DNA of 51,002 nt from an uncultured bacterium (GTDB taxonomy: Bacteria; Elusimicrobiota; Elusimicrobia; Elusimicrobiales; Elusimicrobiaceae): positions 1 to 51,002 of the forward strand of contig CASFTM010000015.1 of assembly GCA_949297775.1 (NCBI GenBank), read 5' to 3'. Below the pieces are notes generated by a model that had not been told where the DNA came from, searched no databases, and worked only from the letters and a program-made list of their open reading frames with translations. Every line of letters starts with the position of its first letter. The stretch's first letter is position 1. The translations under genes were made by a program, and so were the position numbers. This document shows positions 8,134 through 17,689 of this stretch, in pieces.

Positions 8134-8297
8134 CTCCCGGGTGTTCCGCCGGGAGATGGAAATTGCCGCTTATAAGAAATCCCGGTGCGAAACCCGGGGA
8201 CATTGCGGAATATTTATAAAAACCCCGGGGCAATAACCCCGGGGAAATATTTCCAAATAATTCTCAAATACAACCCCGGGCATAAACCCGGGGTTGT
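8134..8297. terminator. cluster of four hairpins downstream of pyrG and nadB
   Basis: Hairpins lie at 8134-8155 (CTCCCGG/CCGGGAG), 8180-8200 (TCCCGG/CCGGGGA), 8222-8244 (CCCCGGGG/CCCCGGGG) and 8270-8297 (ACAACCCCGGG/CCCGGGGTTGT). On the minus strand the third is followed by TTTTT and is the best terminator for pyrG. The stacking between convergent units probably gives double insulation. Confidence 0.65.
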
Positions 8298-8301
8298 GCA
8301 T

Positions 8302-9948
<1,647 letters not shown>

Positions 9949-9954
9949 CTAGCC

Positions 9955-9990
9955 AAAAAAGAGGAACTCCCGCCGAAGCGGGAGTTCTTC
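9955..9990 (-). terminator. intrinsic terminator of the kdsB operon
   Basis: On the minus strand GAACTCCCGC pairs with GCGGGAGTTC around TTCG-like loop bases and is followed by CTCTTTTTT, directly after the kdsB stop. Confidence 0.85.
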
Positions 9991-9991
9991 G

Positions 9992-10735
9992 CTAATTTTG
10001 ATGTTCCTTAGAATATTTTTCGGCGGCTTCCAAGTCGGCCGCGGTATCAATGGCGGGCCCGGTCGGGTGGGTTTCCACGCATTTGATGGTTAATCCGTCT
10101 TCCAGCGCGCGCAGCTGCTCCAGCCGTTCCAGCTGTTCCAGCGGGCTGGGGGGAAGCGATACAAAGCGTTTGAGCGCTTCGCGCCGGTAGCCGTAAATGC
10201 CGCAGTGCTGCCAATAGGGGGCTTTTTTATTTTCTTCGGTCAGCTCCCGTTTGTAAGGCACGCGCGAGCGCGAAAAATAGAGCGCGCGCCCGTCCTTGGC
10301 AATCACCGCTTTGACACAGTTGGGATTGTCTATTTTTGCGTCGTCCAACGTAGCAAATACAGCGGTGGAAATATCACACGACGGGTCGCTTTTAAGCAAA
10401 TTGGCCACGGCGGAAACGGTTTCCGTGGAAATGAACGGTTCGTCCCCCTGGACATTGATGATGTATTCTTCCGGGCGGTTTTGGGCCGCTTCAAAAATGC
10501 GGTCCGTGCCGCTTTGGCAGGCTTCGCTGGTCAGCACGGCTTTGGCGCCGAACTTGGCGACCGCTTCCACCACCAAAGGCGATTCGGTGGCGATAATCAC
10601 TTCGCCCAGGCCGGTGCGTTTGCACGCTTCGTACACGTGCTGGATAACGGGTTTTCCGTTTAAATCTTTCAGGATTTTCCCCGGCAGGCGCGACGAGCCG
10701 TAGCGCGCGGGAATGGCGATTAAAATATCACTCAC
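9992..10735 (-). CDS. kdsB: CMP-Kdo synthetase (3-deoxy-manno-octulosonate cytidylyltransferase)
   Basis: KdsB activates Kdo with CTP for lipopolysaccharide inner-core assembly in the cytoplasm. The 247-residue protein shows IPARYGSSRLPGK at the nucleotide site, ATES, SGTDR, NVQGDEPF, YFSRSRVPY, HCGIYGYR and the C-terminal ETHPTGPAIDT. The start is a GTG at 10735 with AAGGAG 7 nt upstream. It shares GTGA with the stop of the heptose kinase gene, so the two are translationally coupled. It is the last gene of the LPS operon that starts at lpxL. Confidence 0.95.
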   Translation of the reverse strand: MSDILIAIPARYGSSRLPGKILKDLNGKPVIQHVYEACKRTGLGEVIIATESPLVVEAVAKFGAKAVLTSEACQSGTDRIFEAAQNRPEEYIINVQGDEPFISTETVSAVANLLKSDPSCDISTAVFATLDDAKIDNPNCVKAVIAKDGRALYFSRSRVPYKRELTEENKKAPYWQHCGIYGYRREALKRFVSLPPSPLEQLERLEQLRALEDGLTIKCVETHPTGPAIDTAADLEAAEKYSKEHQN

Positions 10736-11721
10736 GGCAACACTCCTTCAATTTCTTCGCGGGTGGCGGTGGCGGTGCCGGATTTTTCTACCACAATGCC
10801 GGCTGCGTAGTTGGAAAGCACCGCCGATTCTTGCAGCGTGGCGCCCGTGGAAAGCGCAAGCGTCAGTACGGAAATAACCGTATCGCCCGCGCCGGTGACG
10901 TCGTACACTTCGCGTGCGGTGGCTTTGACGGTGATAGGCGTTTTGGAGCCTTTTTCAAACAGGCTCATACCGTCCGCGCCGCGCGTGATTAAAATGGAGT
11001 CGGCGTCCAGCATTTTTAAAATTTTGTTTCCCAGCGTTTCAATGGCTTCTTCGCCGGGTTTGGGGGATTCGCCCACGCCTTCCCAGGCTTCTTTGGTGTT
11101 GGGCGTCATACAGGTAATGTTTTTGTATTTTTTGAAGTTGTCAATTTTCGGGTCCACGCACACGGGAATTTTGTGCTTGCGGCAGGTTTCAATGATGGTT
11201 TGGATGTTATGGTCACTTAGCATTCCTTTGCCGTAGTCGGACAGGATAACGCCCTTGGCGGTTTTAACCGCCAGTTCAAAGCTTTTCATACACAAGGTGG
11301 AAACGGAAGGCGAGATGGTTTTTTTGCTTTCGCGGTCAAAGCGGACGATTTGCTGCTGCTCGGCCATCACGCGGATTTTTTGGGTGGTGGGGCGGTCCGG
11401 GTCTTCGGCGATGCCGTAGATGTTGACGTTCTTTTCGCGCAGGAAGCCTTTTAACATTTCTCCGCCCAAGTCTTGCCCTACGACGGAAATCATCACCGGG
11501 CGTGCGCCCAAAGCCGCTAAGTTCACCGCCACGTTGCCCGCGCCGCCGGCTACAAAAAATTCTTTCTTTACGTCCACCACCGGCACCGGCGCTTCCGGCG
11601 AAATGCGGCTGACCGTGCCTTTGATAAAATGGTCCAGCATAATATCGCCCACGACGATAATTTCCTGGCCTTCAAAACGTTTTAAAATCTCTTTCAAGCG
11701 TTTGGTTGGTATTGCGTGCAT
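10732..11721 (-). CDS. rfaE1: D-glycero-beta-D-manno-heptose-7-phosphate kinase (HldE N-domain type)
   Basis: A 329-residue PfkB/ribokinase-fold protein matching the kinase half of HldE. It has VVGDIMLDHFI, the substrate motif SPEAPVPVV, GGAGNVAVNLAALGA, and the ATP/anion-hole motif DVTGAGDTV with the catalytic Asp. The nucleotidyltransferase half of E. coli HldE is absent, so the adenylyl step must come from another gene not in this window. ATG 11721 is preferred to the GTG at 11727 because AGGAG lies 7 nt upstream of it. A TATAAT in the end of the preceding gene region suggests an additional promoter. Together with gmhB it supports ADP-heptose synthesis. Confidence 0.92.
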   Translation of the reverse strand: MHAIPTKRLKEILKRFEGQEIIVVGDIMLDHFIKGTVSRISPEAPVPVVDVKKEFFVAGGAGNVAVNLAALGARPVMISVVGQDLGGEMLKGFLREKNVNIYGIAEDPDRPTTQKIRVMAEQQQIVRFDRESKKTISPSVSTLCMKSFELAVKTAKGVILSDYGKGMLSDHNIQTIIETCRKHKIPVCVDPKIDNFKKYKNITCMTPNTKEAWEGVGESPKPGEEAIETLGNKILKMLDADSILITRGADGMSLFEKGSKTPITVKATAREVYDVTGAGDTVISVLTLALSTGATLQESAVLSNYAAGIVVEKSGTATATREEIEGVLP

Positions 11722-11758
11722 AAACACTCTCCTGCTTTATTATTAAACCATTATAGCT

Positions 11759-12904
11759 TTAATTGCGTTTGTATTCCAGTAGCTCGGCCGACACACTGCC
11801 GATGAATACTTCCGTTTTCATTTTAACGGGCATTTTGTATTCGTCGTCCGTCAGCCAAACTTTCAGGCTTTTGCCTTTGCTCACAAAAATGCCTTCGCCC
11901 CTAAACTGCGGTTCCACTACAATACAATTAAATTTGCCCGCGTCGGTTTTTACGGTTTCCTTTCCCAGCACTTTCACGACCAGCGGGTATTGGCGTTCGC
12001 GGTTGATGATGTCAAACACGATGTCTTTGCCGATTTCCAATTTTTGCGCGCGTACAAAATACAGCGACGAAAGCATATCCAATACTTGCATAGAAAGCGG
12101 CCCGGAGATGACGCGCGGGTCCTCTTTTTTTTGCAGTTCCCCGTAGAAAAGGTTGCGGGGATAGTCAAAAATCAGCCATTCATCGCGTTTGTAGCTTCCT
12201 TCGCGTACGCTTTGCGTGTAACCCAGCGAGTAGAAGTTTTCGGCGTCAAGCCAGGAATAATTAACGTCGCGCACCTTAAAAAAAGCGTCAATTACCGCGG
12301 CGGAGAAAGCGGTGGTTTGCAACAAATAGGCTTTTCGCCCGTTGACGGTCGTTAAGCCGCGGTTTTTGATGTAGGCGGTTCCGGCTTTAATAAAGGAATA
12401 ATATACGCCGTATTTCAGCTCTTCGCCGCTCCACGGCACGGCGGAGGCCGTTTTGGCGGCGGGCTCATAGGCCATTGGGCTTAAGCGGCGGCCTTCCAGC
12501 GGGATTAAATCTTCGCCTTCAAACGAGGATTGGTCGGGCTGTGGGGCGGATAATGTTTGTGCCGCGCGGGCCTGCCGGACTAAATCTTCTGCGTGGTGTA
12601 GTTGGTCTGCCGTATCGGGCTGGGCGTCTAAATTGGTGCCCACATCCTGCAAAAAAATAGTAACTTCTTCCGGCGCGGCGTTCTTTTGGGATTTTTGGGG
12701 CGCAACCGGTTCCGGCGCGGCCTGTACGGCGGCGGCTTCTTGCGGGGCGGGTGCGGTATTCTGCGGGGCAAAAAGCGGTTCTTCGGCGGGGGAAGCGCTG
12801 TCGTAGGCTAGCGCATCGTGCACCGGGGGGACCGCCGTACGGTTGGCGGCGCAGGATACAGCCAGCAGACAGCAGCCCAATAAGGCTGGAAATTTAATTT
12901 TCAT
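11759..12904 (-). CDS. DUF3108 domain lipoprotein
   Basis: A 381-residue protein with a lipobox (LLAVSC, lipidated Cys18). A low-complexity A/P/Q/E-rich linker of about 120 residues follows, then a C-terminal domain of about 230 residues resembling DUF3108 (GEELKYGVYYSFIKAGTAYI, and DAGKFNCIVVEP, GIFVSKGKSLKVWLTDD). DUF3108 proteins are predicted periplasmic or outer-membrane-facing beta-rich proteins of unknown role, often near LPS or lipid genes. It overlaps the gmhB end by 11 nt, which argues for co-expression with the heptose genes. A role in envelope maintenance is inference. Confidence 0.85.
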   Translation of the reverse strand: MKIKFPALLGCCLLAVSCAANRTAVPPVHDALAYDSASPAEEPLFAPQNTAPAPQEAAAVQAAPEPVAPQKSQKNAAPEEVTIFLQDVGTNLDAQPDTADQLHHAEDLVRQARAAQTLSAPQPDQSSFEGEDLIPLEGRRLSPMAYEPAAKTASAVPWSGEELKYGVYYSFIKAGTAYIKNRGLTTVNGRKAYLLQTTAFSAAVIDAFFKVRDVNYSWLDAENFYSLGYTQSVREGSYKRDEWLIFDYPRNLFYGELQKKEDPRVISGPLSMQVLDMLSSLYFVRAQKLEIGKDIVFDIINRERQYPLVVKVLGKETVKTDAGKFNCIVVEPQFRGEGIFVSKGKSLKVWLTDDEYKMPVKMKTEVFIGSVSAELLEYKRN

Positions 12905-13457
12905 AGGCGGCTCCGCAGTCTTTGGCGATAAAGCGCGCAGCGTTTAGCAGGTTGGAAGCAATTTTGTCCGGGTGCAGTTCCGGGTACTTTTTCAGGTGGT
13001 TTTTGCCGTTGGCGGTTGTAACCAAAACGGTTTTAAAACCGATGGCGCGGCCAAATTCCACATCGGCCTTTTTGTCGCCAATCATATAGGATTGAGAAGG
13101 ATCAATATGATATTTTTTTATCAGTTGCAGCCCCAGTTTTGGCTTGGGTTTGCGGCAATCGCAGTTTTGCTCGGGGGAGTGGGGACAGAAAACGATTTCT
13201 TCTATAACGGCGGGTTTTAGGAGTTTGAGCATCCGGGCGTGTACGGCGTTTACTTCTTTTTCGGTAAAGTATCCGCGCCCGATGCCGGACTGATTGGAAA
13301 CGATAAAAAATTTAAATCCGCACTTTTTAAGCAGTTTAAAAGCGGCTTTGGCGCTTTGGTAGGGGCGGACTTTGGCCGGATCGCTTAGGTAAGTGCCCGG
13401 TTTTTCGTGGATAATAGTTCCGTCCCGGTCCAAAAACACGGCTTTTATCCCGCTCAT
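12894..13457 (-). CDS. gmhB: D,D-heptose 1,7-bisphosphate phosphatase
   Basis: This 187-residue HAD phosphatase of the HisB-N/GmhB type removes the C7 phosphate in ADP-heptose synthesis. It has the nucleophile motif FLDRDGTI, SNQSGIGRGYF, the zinc-site cluster CPHSPEQNCDCRKPKP and GDKKADVE. A longer upstream frame exists, but ATG 13457 matches the family start, has GGAGG 7 nt upstream and overlaps the lpxL stop as ATGA. The phosphate donor kinase gene lies two genes downstream. Confidence 0.93.
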   Translation of the reverse strand: MSGIKAVFLDRDGTIIHEKPGTYLSDPAKVRPYQSAKAAFKLLKKCGFKFFIVSNQSGIGRGYFTEKEVNAVHARMLKLLKPAVIEEIVFCPHSPEQNCDCRKPKPKLGLQLIKKYHIDPSQSYMIGDKKADVEFGRAIGFKTVLVTTANGKNHLKKYPELHPDKIASNLLNAARFIAKDCGAAYEN

Positions 13458-14398
13458 ACGCGTTCCTCCGGGTGCTCCTTTAAATAAGCCTCGCCTTCGG
13501 CTTCGCGTTTCCAGCGGTTGTGCGCCCACAGCCAAGAGGCCGGGTCCGCACGCAGCCAATCTTCATAATACCCGACGAGGATTTTGGTAAATTTGCGGAC
13601 GTTTTCCATACTAAAATCTTTGGGGGGGTACACCGGGTCCATTACTTCGGATACGATGGTGCCGTCTGGTTCCCTCCACACCCTCACCGGGAAAACCGGC
13701 ACCTGCATTTTGATAGACAATAAAGCCGTAATGGGGGAGAACGCAGCCATACGGCCCATAAACGGCAGCCACACTTCGCTGGAGCCGGCGTTTTGGTCAA
13801 TTAAAATACCGAGCATTTTTTTCTTTTTCAGCCAGCGCATACAGGCAAAGAAAGGCTTGTCCTCGTTATTGCTGTAAAAAGTGCGTCCGGTAAAAATGTT
13901 GCGCAGGCGGTTGGTTTCTTCATCCACGTACGGGTTATCCACGCGCTGGGCCAGCACGGCTTTGTCCACTCCGTACACCGCGCCCGCCAGGCCGAAGGCT
14001 TCCCAGTTGGTAAAGTGCCCGATATGGATAATGCCGCCCGTGTTGTCTTGGGCGTTGAGCATTTTTTCCGCCCCGATAATGCGGCTGTGCTTTTTGAATT
14101 CTTCCGGCGTCATATGGGTCAGCTTGATAAATTCCGCCAAAATGCCGCCCATATTGCGCCAGGATTCCAAAGCGACTTGGCGGGCTTTTTCTTCGGACAT
14201 TTCCGGGAAGGCACGCCGGATGTCATACACCGAACGGTTAAAACGTTTTTTCATTACAAAGCGCACCGCACCGGTGGCTTTGCGGCCCAGCCAAACGGCG
14301 GATTTGTAGGGCAACAGGTTAAACAGCGCACAAAACAGTTTGAGCGCCGCGTATTGAATAAAATGCGAAGGAGTCTTTTGAAAGCGGTCGTTTGCCAT
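13454..14398 (-). CDS. lpxL: lipid A biosynthesis late acyltransferase (LpxL/HtrB family)
   Basis: A 314-residue membrane-associated acyltransferase that adds a secondary acyl chain to Kdo-lipid A. It shows an N-terminal hydrophobic segment (~17-35), the catalytic H-x4-D/E-type motif HIGHFTNWE, DQNAGSSEVWLPFMGR, and W-RADPASWLWAHNRWK near the end, all typical of LpxL/LpxM. Which acyl position is modified cannot be told. The minus-strand TGC-TATAAT (extended -10, 14412-14407) ends 8 nt before the ATG with no Shine-Dalgarno, so this first gene of the LPS operon is probably leaderless. The promoter region is shared with the divergent lpxK. Confidence 0.93.
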   Translation of the reverse strand: MANDRFQKTPSHFIQYAALKLFCALFNLLPYKSAVWLGRKATGAVRFVMKKRFNRSVYDIRRAFPEMSEEKARQVALESWRNMGGILAEFIKLTHMTPEEFKKHSRIIGAEKMLNAQDNTGGIIHIGHFTNWEAFGLAGAVYGVDKAVLAQRVDNPYVDEETNRLRNIFTGRTFYSNNEDKPFFACMRWLKKKKMLGILIDQNAGSSEVWLPFMGRMAAFSPITALLSIKMQVPVFPVRVWREPDGTIVSEVMDPVYPPKDFSMENVRKFTKILVGYYEDWLRADPASWLWAHNRWKREAEGEAYLKEHPEERV

Positions 14399-14494
14399 AT
14401 ATACCCATTATAGCAAGTTTTAGCGGAAAACCCGCCCGGTTTTGAAAGTGCTTTGGAAATGGTAAAATATATAAAACTGATTTTTGAGGAGTTT

Positions 14495-15598
14495 ATGGAT
14501 TTATTGCAACTAAAAGAAGATTTACAGCAGTCCTCTCTTGGCAGAGGATTGCTGCGGGGCGCTTCTAAGCTCTACGGCTGGGCCTCCTGGCTGAATAAAA
14601 CCGCTTACGATAATGGGTGGAAAACATCCAAAAGCGTCAATTCCCGCGTGGTGTGCATCGGCAATATTACCGCCGGCGGCACCGGCAAAACCACCGCCGT
14701 ATTGCTGGCGGCTACTACATTGGCTAAAGAAGGCATCCGTGTGGCGATTGTTTCGCGCGGGTACAAACGCCAACAGAAAAGCAACGAACCCGTGGTGCTG
14801 TTTGACAATCCGGACGCCGATTGGCGTTTAGCCGGGGATGAACCGTTTATGATGAGCCGCGTGCTAAGCCAATATAAAGTGCCGATTGTCATCTGCCCGG
14901 ACCGCGCCGAAGCCGCCAACGAAGCTTTAAGACGTTTTAAAAGCCAAATTATCTTGCTGGACGACGGTTTGCAGCACCACCGCCTGCGCCGGGATGCCAA
15001 TATCATTTTGGTAGATGCCAAAAACCCGTTTGGCAATAAGGAGCTTTTGCCCTATGGTATTTTGCGCGAGCCGATGTCGGCCCTCAAACGTGCGTCTTTG
15101 GTGGTGCTGACCCACTGCGACCAGGTATCCGAACGCCAGCTGGAAGACATCCGCGATGAAGTGCGCCTGCATAACGATTCGGTGGAAATTTTAGAAAGCG
15201 TGCACGAACCGGAGTATTTCTTTGATATTTGCCATACCCAAAAAGTGGATTTGGGGGCTATCAAAGGCCCGGCGGCGTGTTTCTGCGCGTTGGGGCACCC
15301 CGAAACCTTTGAAAAAACGCTTGAAAATTTGGGATTGGAACTAAAGCAAAAATGGCGTTTCCCGGATCATCAGTTTTATACCGAACAAAATTTGCGCACC
15401 TTTGAAGAAACCCGCGGAAACCTGCCTTTGATTACCACATTCAAAGATTTTGTGAAATTCCCCGATAACTGGCGTGAAATTTTGACCAAGGACGTATATG
15501 TGCTGTCGGTCAATTTAAAAATTCGCGGTGGCGAAAAGGAATTCTACAAATTTACGGATGTGTTATATCCGAAATTTTCCAAAATACGCGGAAAATAA
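14495..15598 (+). CDS. lpxK: tetraacyldisaccharide 4'-kinase
   Basis: LpxK phosphorylates the 4' position of the lipid A disaccharide at the inner membrane. The 367-residue protein has the P-loop GNITAGGTGKT, VSRGYKR, GDEPFMMSR, the conserved LDDGLQHHRLRRD and LPYGILREP. ATG 14495 is chosen over the in-frame 14453 because GAGGAG lies 4 nt upstream and the family starts near this residue. TTGAAA (14442) and TAAAAT (14463) form a promoter with a short 15-nt spacer. It is divergent from lpxL, so lipid A acylation and phosphorylation genes share a control region. Confidence 0.93.
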   Translation: MDLLQLKEDLQQSSLGRGLLRGASKLYGWASWLNKTAYDNGWKTSKSVNSRVVCIGNITAGGTGKTTAVLLAATTLAKEGIRVAIVSRGYKRQQKSNEPVVLFDNPDADWRLAGDEPFMMSRVLSQYKVPIVICPDRAEAANEALRRFKSQIILLDDGLQHHRLRRDANIILVDAKNPFGNKELLPYGILREPMSALKRASLVVLTHCDQVSERQLEDIRDEVRLHNDSVEILESVHEPEYFFDICHTQKVDLGAIKGPAACFCALGHPETFEKTLENLGLELKQKWRFPDHQFYTEQNLRTFEETRGNLPLITTFKDFVKFPDNWREILTKDVYVLSVNLKIRGGEKEFYKFTDVLYPKFSKIRGK

Positions 15599-15614
15599 TT
15601 TGGACGCAACTTGC

Positions 15615-15642
15615 AAAACCCCGGATGAATCCGGGGATTTTT
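15615..15642 (+). terminator. intrinsic terminator of lpxK
   Basis: ACCCCGG pairs with CCGGGG(A) around ATGAAT and is followed by seven Ts. Confidence 0.85.
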
Positions 15643-15703
15643 TTGCGTTTTGAACCATAAAAGTTTTACGCCGGGAAATCCCGGCGCGGCTTTGCCCCGG
15701 CAA

Positions 15704-15797
15704 GGACTGTTTCGGTAGGGCGCGACAGTGCGGAAACGGTGGGGCTTATTTAGTCGTGCTAACGGGGAAAGAGAAGGGAGCACCGGCTCGGTGCCCC
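15704..15797. repeat. structured repeat unit (TAACGGG family)
   Basis: One unit with ACTGTTTC...GAAACGGT (one U-G pair on plus-strand RNA), TTAGTCGTGCTAACGGGGAAAGAG and the hairpin GCACCG-GCT-CGGTGC. At the same place other copies have GGCCAG/CTGGCC or GCCCCG/CGGGGC, so the stem covaries. No pilin gene follows directly; lpxK ends upstream and a deacetylase-like gene ends downstream. Confidence 0.7.
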
Positions 15798-16000
15798 AGG
15801 GCCCATAAAAATCACTTCTAAGCGGGAAATTTTATAACTCGCGCGGGGACCGCGCTCAAACAATAAAATTTCTAATCCGTTTGAAAGGCTTTTTGTAGAC
15901 GGCTCTAAAGGGGCGGATAAACGGCAAACGACAACGGCAACAACAACAGCAACAACAACAGCCACGACAACGGCAACAACATAAGCGGAAACGACTTTCC
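15798..16000. repeat. long-hairpin repeat element, copy 2
   Basis: This copy is in the opposite orientation to 1-200. GAAATTTTAT pairs with ATAAAATTTC around the cap GCGCGG-GGA-CCGCGC (about 15821-15872). In copy 1 the equivalent arms are GGCGTTTTAT and ATAAACGCC, so the arms differ but still pair. It is followed by CGGCTCTAAAGGGG and a tract of CAA/AAC triplets (15926-15981). No gene is seen in the whole 15.60-16.12 kb interval. Confidence 0.6.
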
Positions 16001-16008
16001 TTTTGAAA

Positions 16009-16088
16009 TAGGGCGGCAGTGCGGAAAGAATGTGGCCCAGCTAGTCGTGCTAACGGGTATAGAGTAGGGAGGCCAGGTTCTGGCCCTG
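16009..16088. repeat. structured repeat unit (TAACGGG family)
   Basis: TAGGGCGGCAGTGCGGAAA, GTGTGGC-like bases, CTAGTCGTGCTAACGGGTATAGAG and the hairpin GGCCAG-GTT-CTGGCC. It lacks the first arm of the longer stem. Confidence 0.65.
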
Positions 16089-16120
16089 CTCCGGTGCCCT
16101 GGCAAGGGGGGCGGGAAGGT

Positions 16121-16888
16121 TTAACGGTGTTTCCAGAGTGTGTAGCGAACGGCAAGAGGGTGTTTGGCAGGAAATAACACTTTTAAAAAGCGGCGCTTGC
16201 CGGTGCGTTTGTTGAACCCTTGGCGGGGCGTTAACACTATTCCGGAAAACCCGTCCGGCAGCCATTTGGCGGCTGTTTTGGTGTCAAAATGTTCAGCCGG
16301 TAAAAAGGCAAAGCCTTCAGGCTTAATCCCCAACTGGGTTTTAAAGCGGAATAAGCTCTCCTGTACCGCTGCGGCTCCGTCCGGCTGGGGAACGAGAGTA
16401 GCATCTTTTCCTTCCAGCGCCGCAGCTCCCAGCGATACCAATCCGCTTTTACTTAATGTTTTTAATTCTTTTTCCGTCAGCAGGTTTTGCCAGGGTTCGG
16501 CATAGGGGTCCTGCCAGGCATTGTACGTACCGGCAAGGTCCGGCGCGATAAACACTGCCGCCGGCGTGTTGTGTTTCTCCAACAGCGGGAAAATATCCGC
16601 CATAAACGCTTGATATCCGCCGATAAACGCCAGCAAAACCGGCTTTTGGGGTAGTTTGCCTTCAGTCAGTTTTTGCAGGGAAACGGGTGTAAACCCACGG
16701 GCGCGCAGCCATAAAAGCGTTTTTTCAAAAGTGCGGGGGGAAATCCATTCGTGTTGTAAGCGGGAGTTTTTTGGTGCGCTGCCTGTTTTTTGGTAAGCCA
16801 ATACAAACAGTGCGTGCGGGCGCCGCCGCAACAGTAAATAAAAGCATACAGCCGCCACTAAGCCGGCGGCAGAGTAGAGAAGAATCAT
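16121..16888 (-). CDS. polysaccharide deacetylase-like protein lacking catalytic residues
   Basis: This 255-residue protein has an N-terminal membrane anchor (residues 1-21) and the outline of a NodB-fold deacetylase. The metal/base motif TFDDGY is replaced by AFIGGY (87-92), and the H-x3-H metal-binding segment (SHTLSH in its neighbour) by SLGAAAL (152-158). It is probably a pseudoenzyme derived by duplication from the gene just upstream at 16892, which keeps every motif. The two genes are 3 nt apart on the same strand. The reading frame is intact at full length, so it may be retained as a binding or regulatory partner, which is inference. If inactive outright it would be an unusually well-preserved decaying copy. 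Confidence 0.8.
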   Translation of the reverse strand: MILLYSAAGLVAAVCFYLLLRRRPHALFVLAYQKTGSAPKNSRLQHEWISPRTFEKTLLWLRARGFTPVSLQKLTEGKLPQKPVLLAFIGGYQAFMADIFPLLEKHNTPAAVFIAPDLAGTYNAWQDPYAEPWQNLLTEKELKTLSKSGLVSLGAAALEGKDATLVPQPDGAAAVQESLFRFKTQLGIKPEGFAFLPAEHFDTKTAAKWLPDGFSGIVLTPRQGFNKRTGKRRFLKVLFPAKHPLAVRYTLWKHR

Positions 16889-16891
16889 ACG

Positions 16892-17689
16892 TTATAATTT
16901 GCTTTGCCCGCGGGTAAGTTGTAAGTGATAGTCAAACAAGCTTTCGCCTCCGCGCGGAAAAGCCCGGCGCAGGGTGGATTTGCCTTTCCAAGGCCACGGG
17001 TTGATGCCTTTTTTGGTGCTGAAATCAAACAAGTAGCCTGCTTTAAACACTTGCGGGCGCACGCGTTTGTCAAAGCCGCCTGCGCCAAACGGATAGCAAA
17101 AAGCCGTTACCGGGGCGCCCAGTTTTTCTTCCAGCACGCGTTTGCTTTCGGTCAGTTCGCGGACGATTTCTTCGTCCGGCAAGCTGCGCAGCCTGCGGTG
17201 GGAAAGCGTGTGCGAACCAAAGCTTACCAAGCCGCTGTCTTTCATTTCTTTGATTTGGTCCCAAGTTAAGTATTCCGGCGTGCCGATGCGGTCCGTAATC
17301 AAAAAGATAAGTGCCGGCACCTGGTATTTTTTTAGCAGTGGGAAAAGGTGGGTGTAATTGTCCGCGTATCCGTCGTCAAACGTCAGCATAACGGGTTTGG
17401 AAACGGCAGACTTTCCCACCCGGAAAGCCGTTTCCAGTTCGGCGGCGGAAATGGGCATATACCCGTTGGCTTTTAAAAATAATATTTGCCGTTCCAGCAT
17501 ATCCGGGCGTATAGTAAACGGGAATTGCTGGTCCTGCGGGTTGTCCAGAACGCCCACGTGATGATACATTTGATACATTAACGCCACCAATCCGCTGCGC
17601 TTGGGCAAATACCACGTTTTGCGCAAAGCCGGGAAACGCCAAAAAAGATAAATAATCAATACGGCCAACGCCGCGATGCACCAAGTCAT
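16892..17689 (-). CDS. membrane-anchored polysaccharide deacetylase
   Basis: A 265-residue NodB-fold carbohydrate esterase 4 protein. It has one N-terminal transmembrane segment (~4-19), MLTFDDGYAD (catalytic base and metal Asp, D105/D106), SHTLSHRRL (metal ligands H160 and H164) and CYPFG. It probably deacetylates an N-acetyl sugar in the periplasm, either peptidoglycan or an LPS/exopolysaccharide sugar. Context with LPS genes and a core-type glycosyltransferase favours the latter. ATG 17689 overlaps the stop of the glycosyltransferase as ATGA; a longer upstream frame is not supported. The pseudo-active paralogue follows 3 nt later. Confidence 0.9.
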   Translation of the reverse strand: MTWCIAALAVLIIYLFWRFPALRKTWYLPKRSGLVALMYQMYHHVGVLDNPQDQQFPFTIRPDMLERQILFLKANGYMPISAAELETAFRVGKSAVSKPVMLTFDDGYADNYTHLFPLLKKYQVPALIFLITDRIGTPEYLTWDQIKEMKDSGLVSFGSHTLSHRRLRSLPDEEIVRELTESKRVLEEKLGAPVTAFCYPFGAGGFDKRVRPQVFKAGYLFDFSTKKGINPWPWKGKSTLRRAFPRGGESLFDYHLQLTRGQSKL

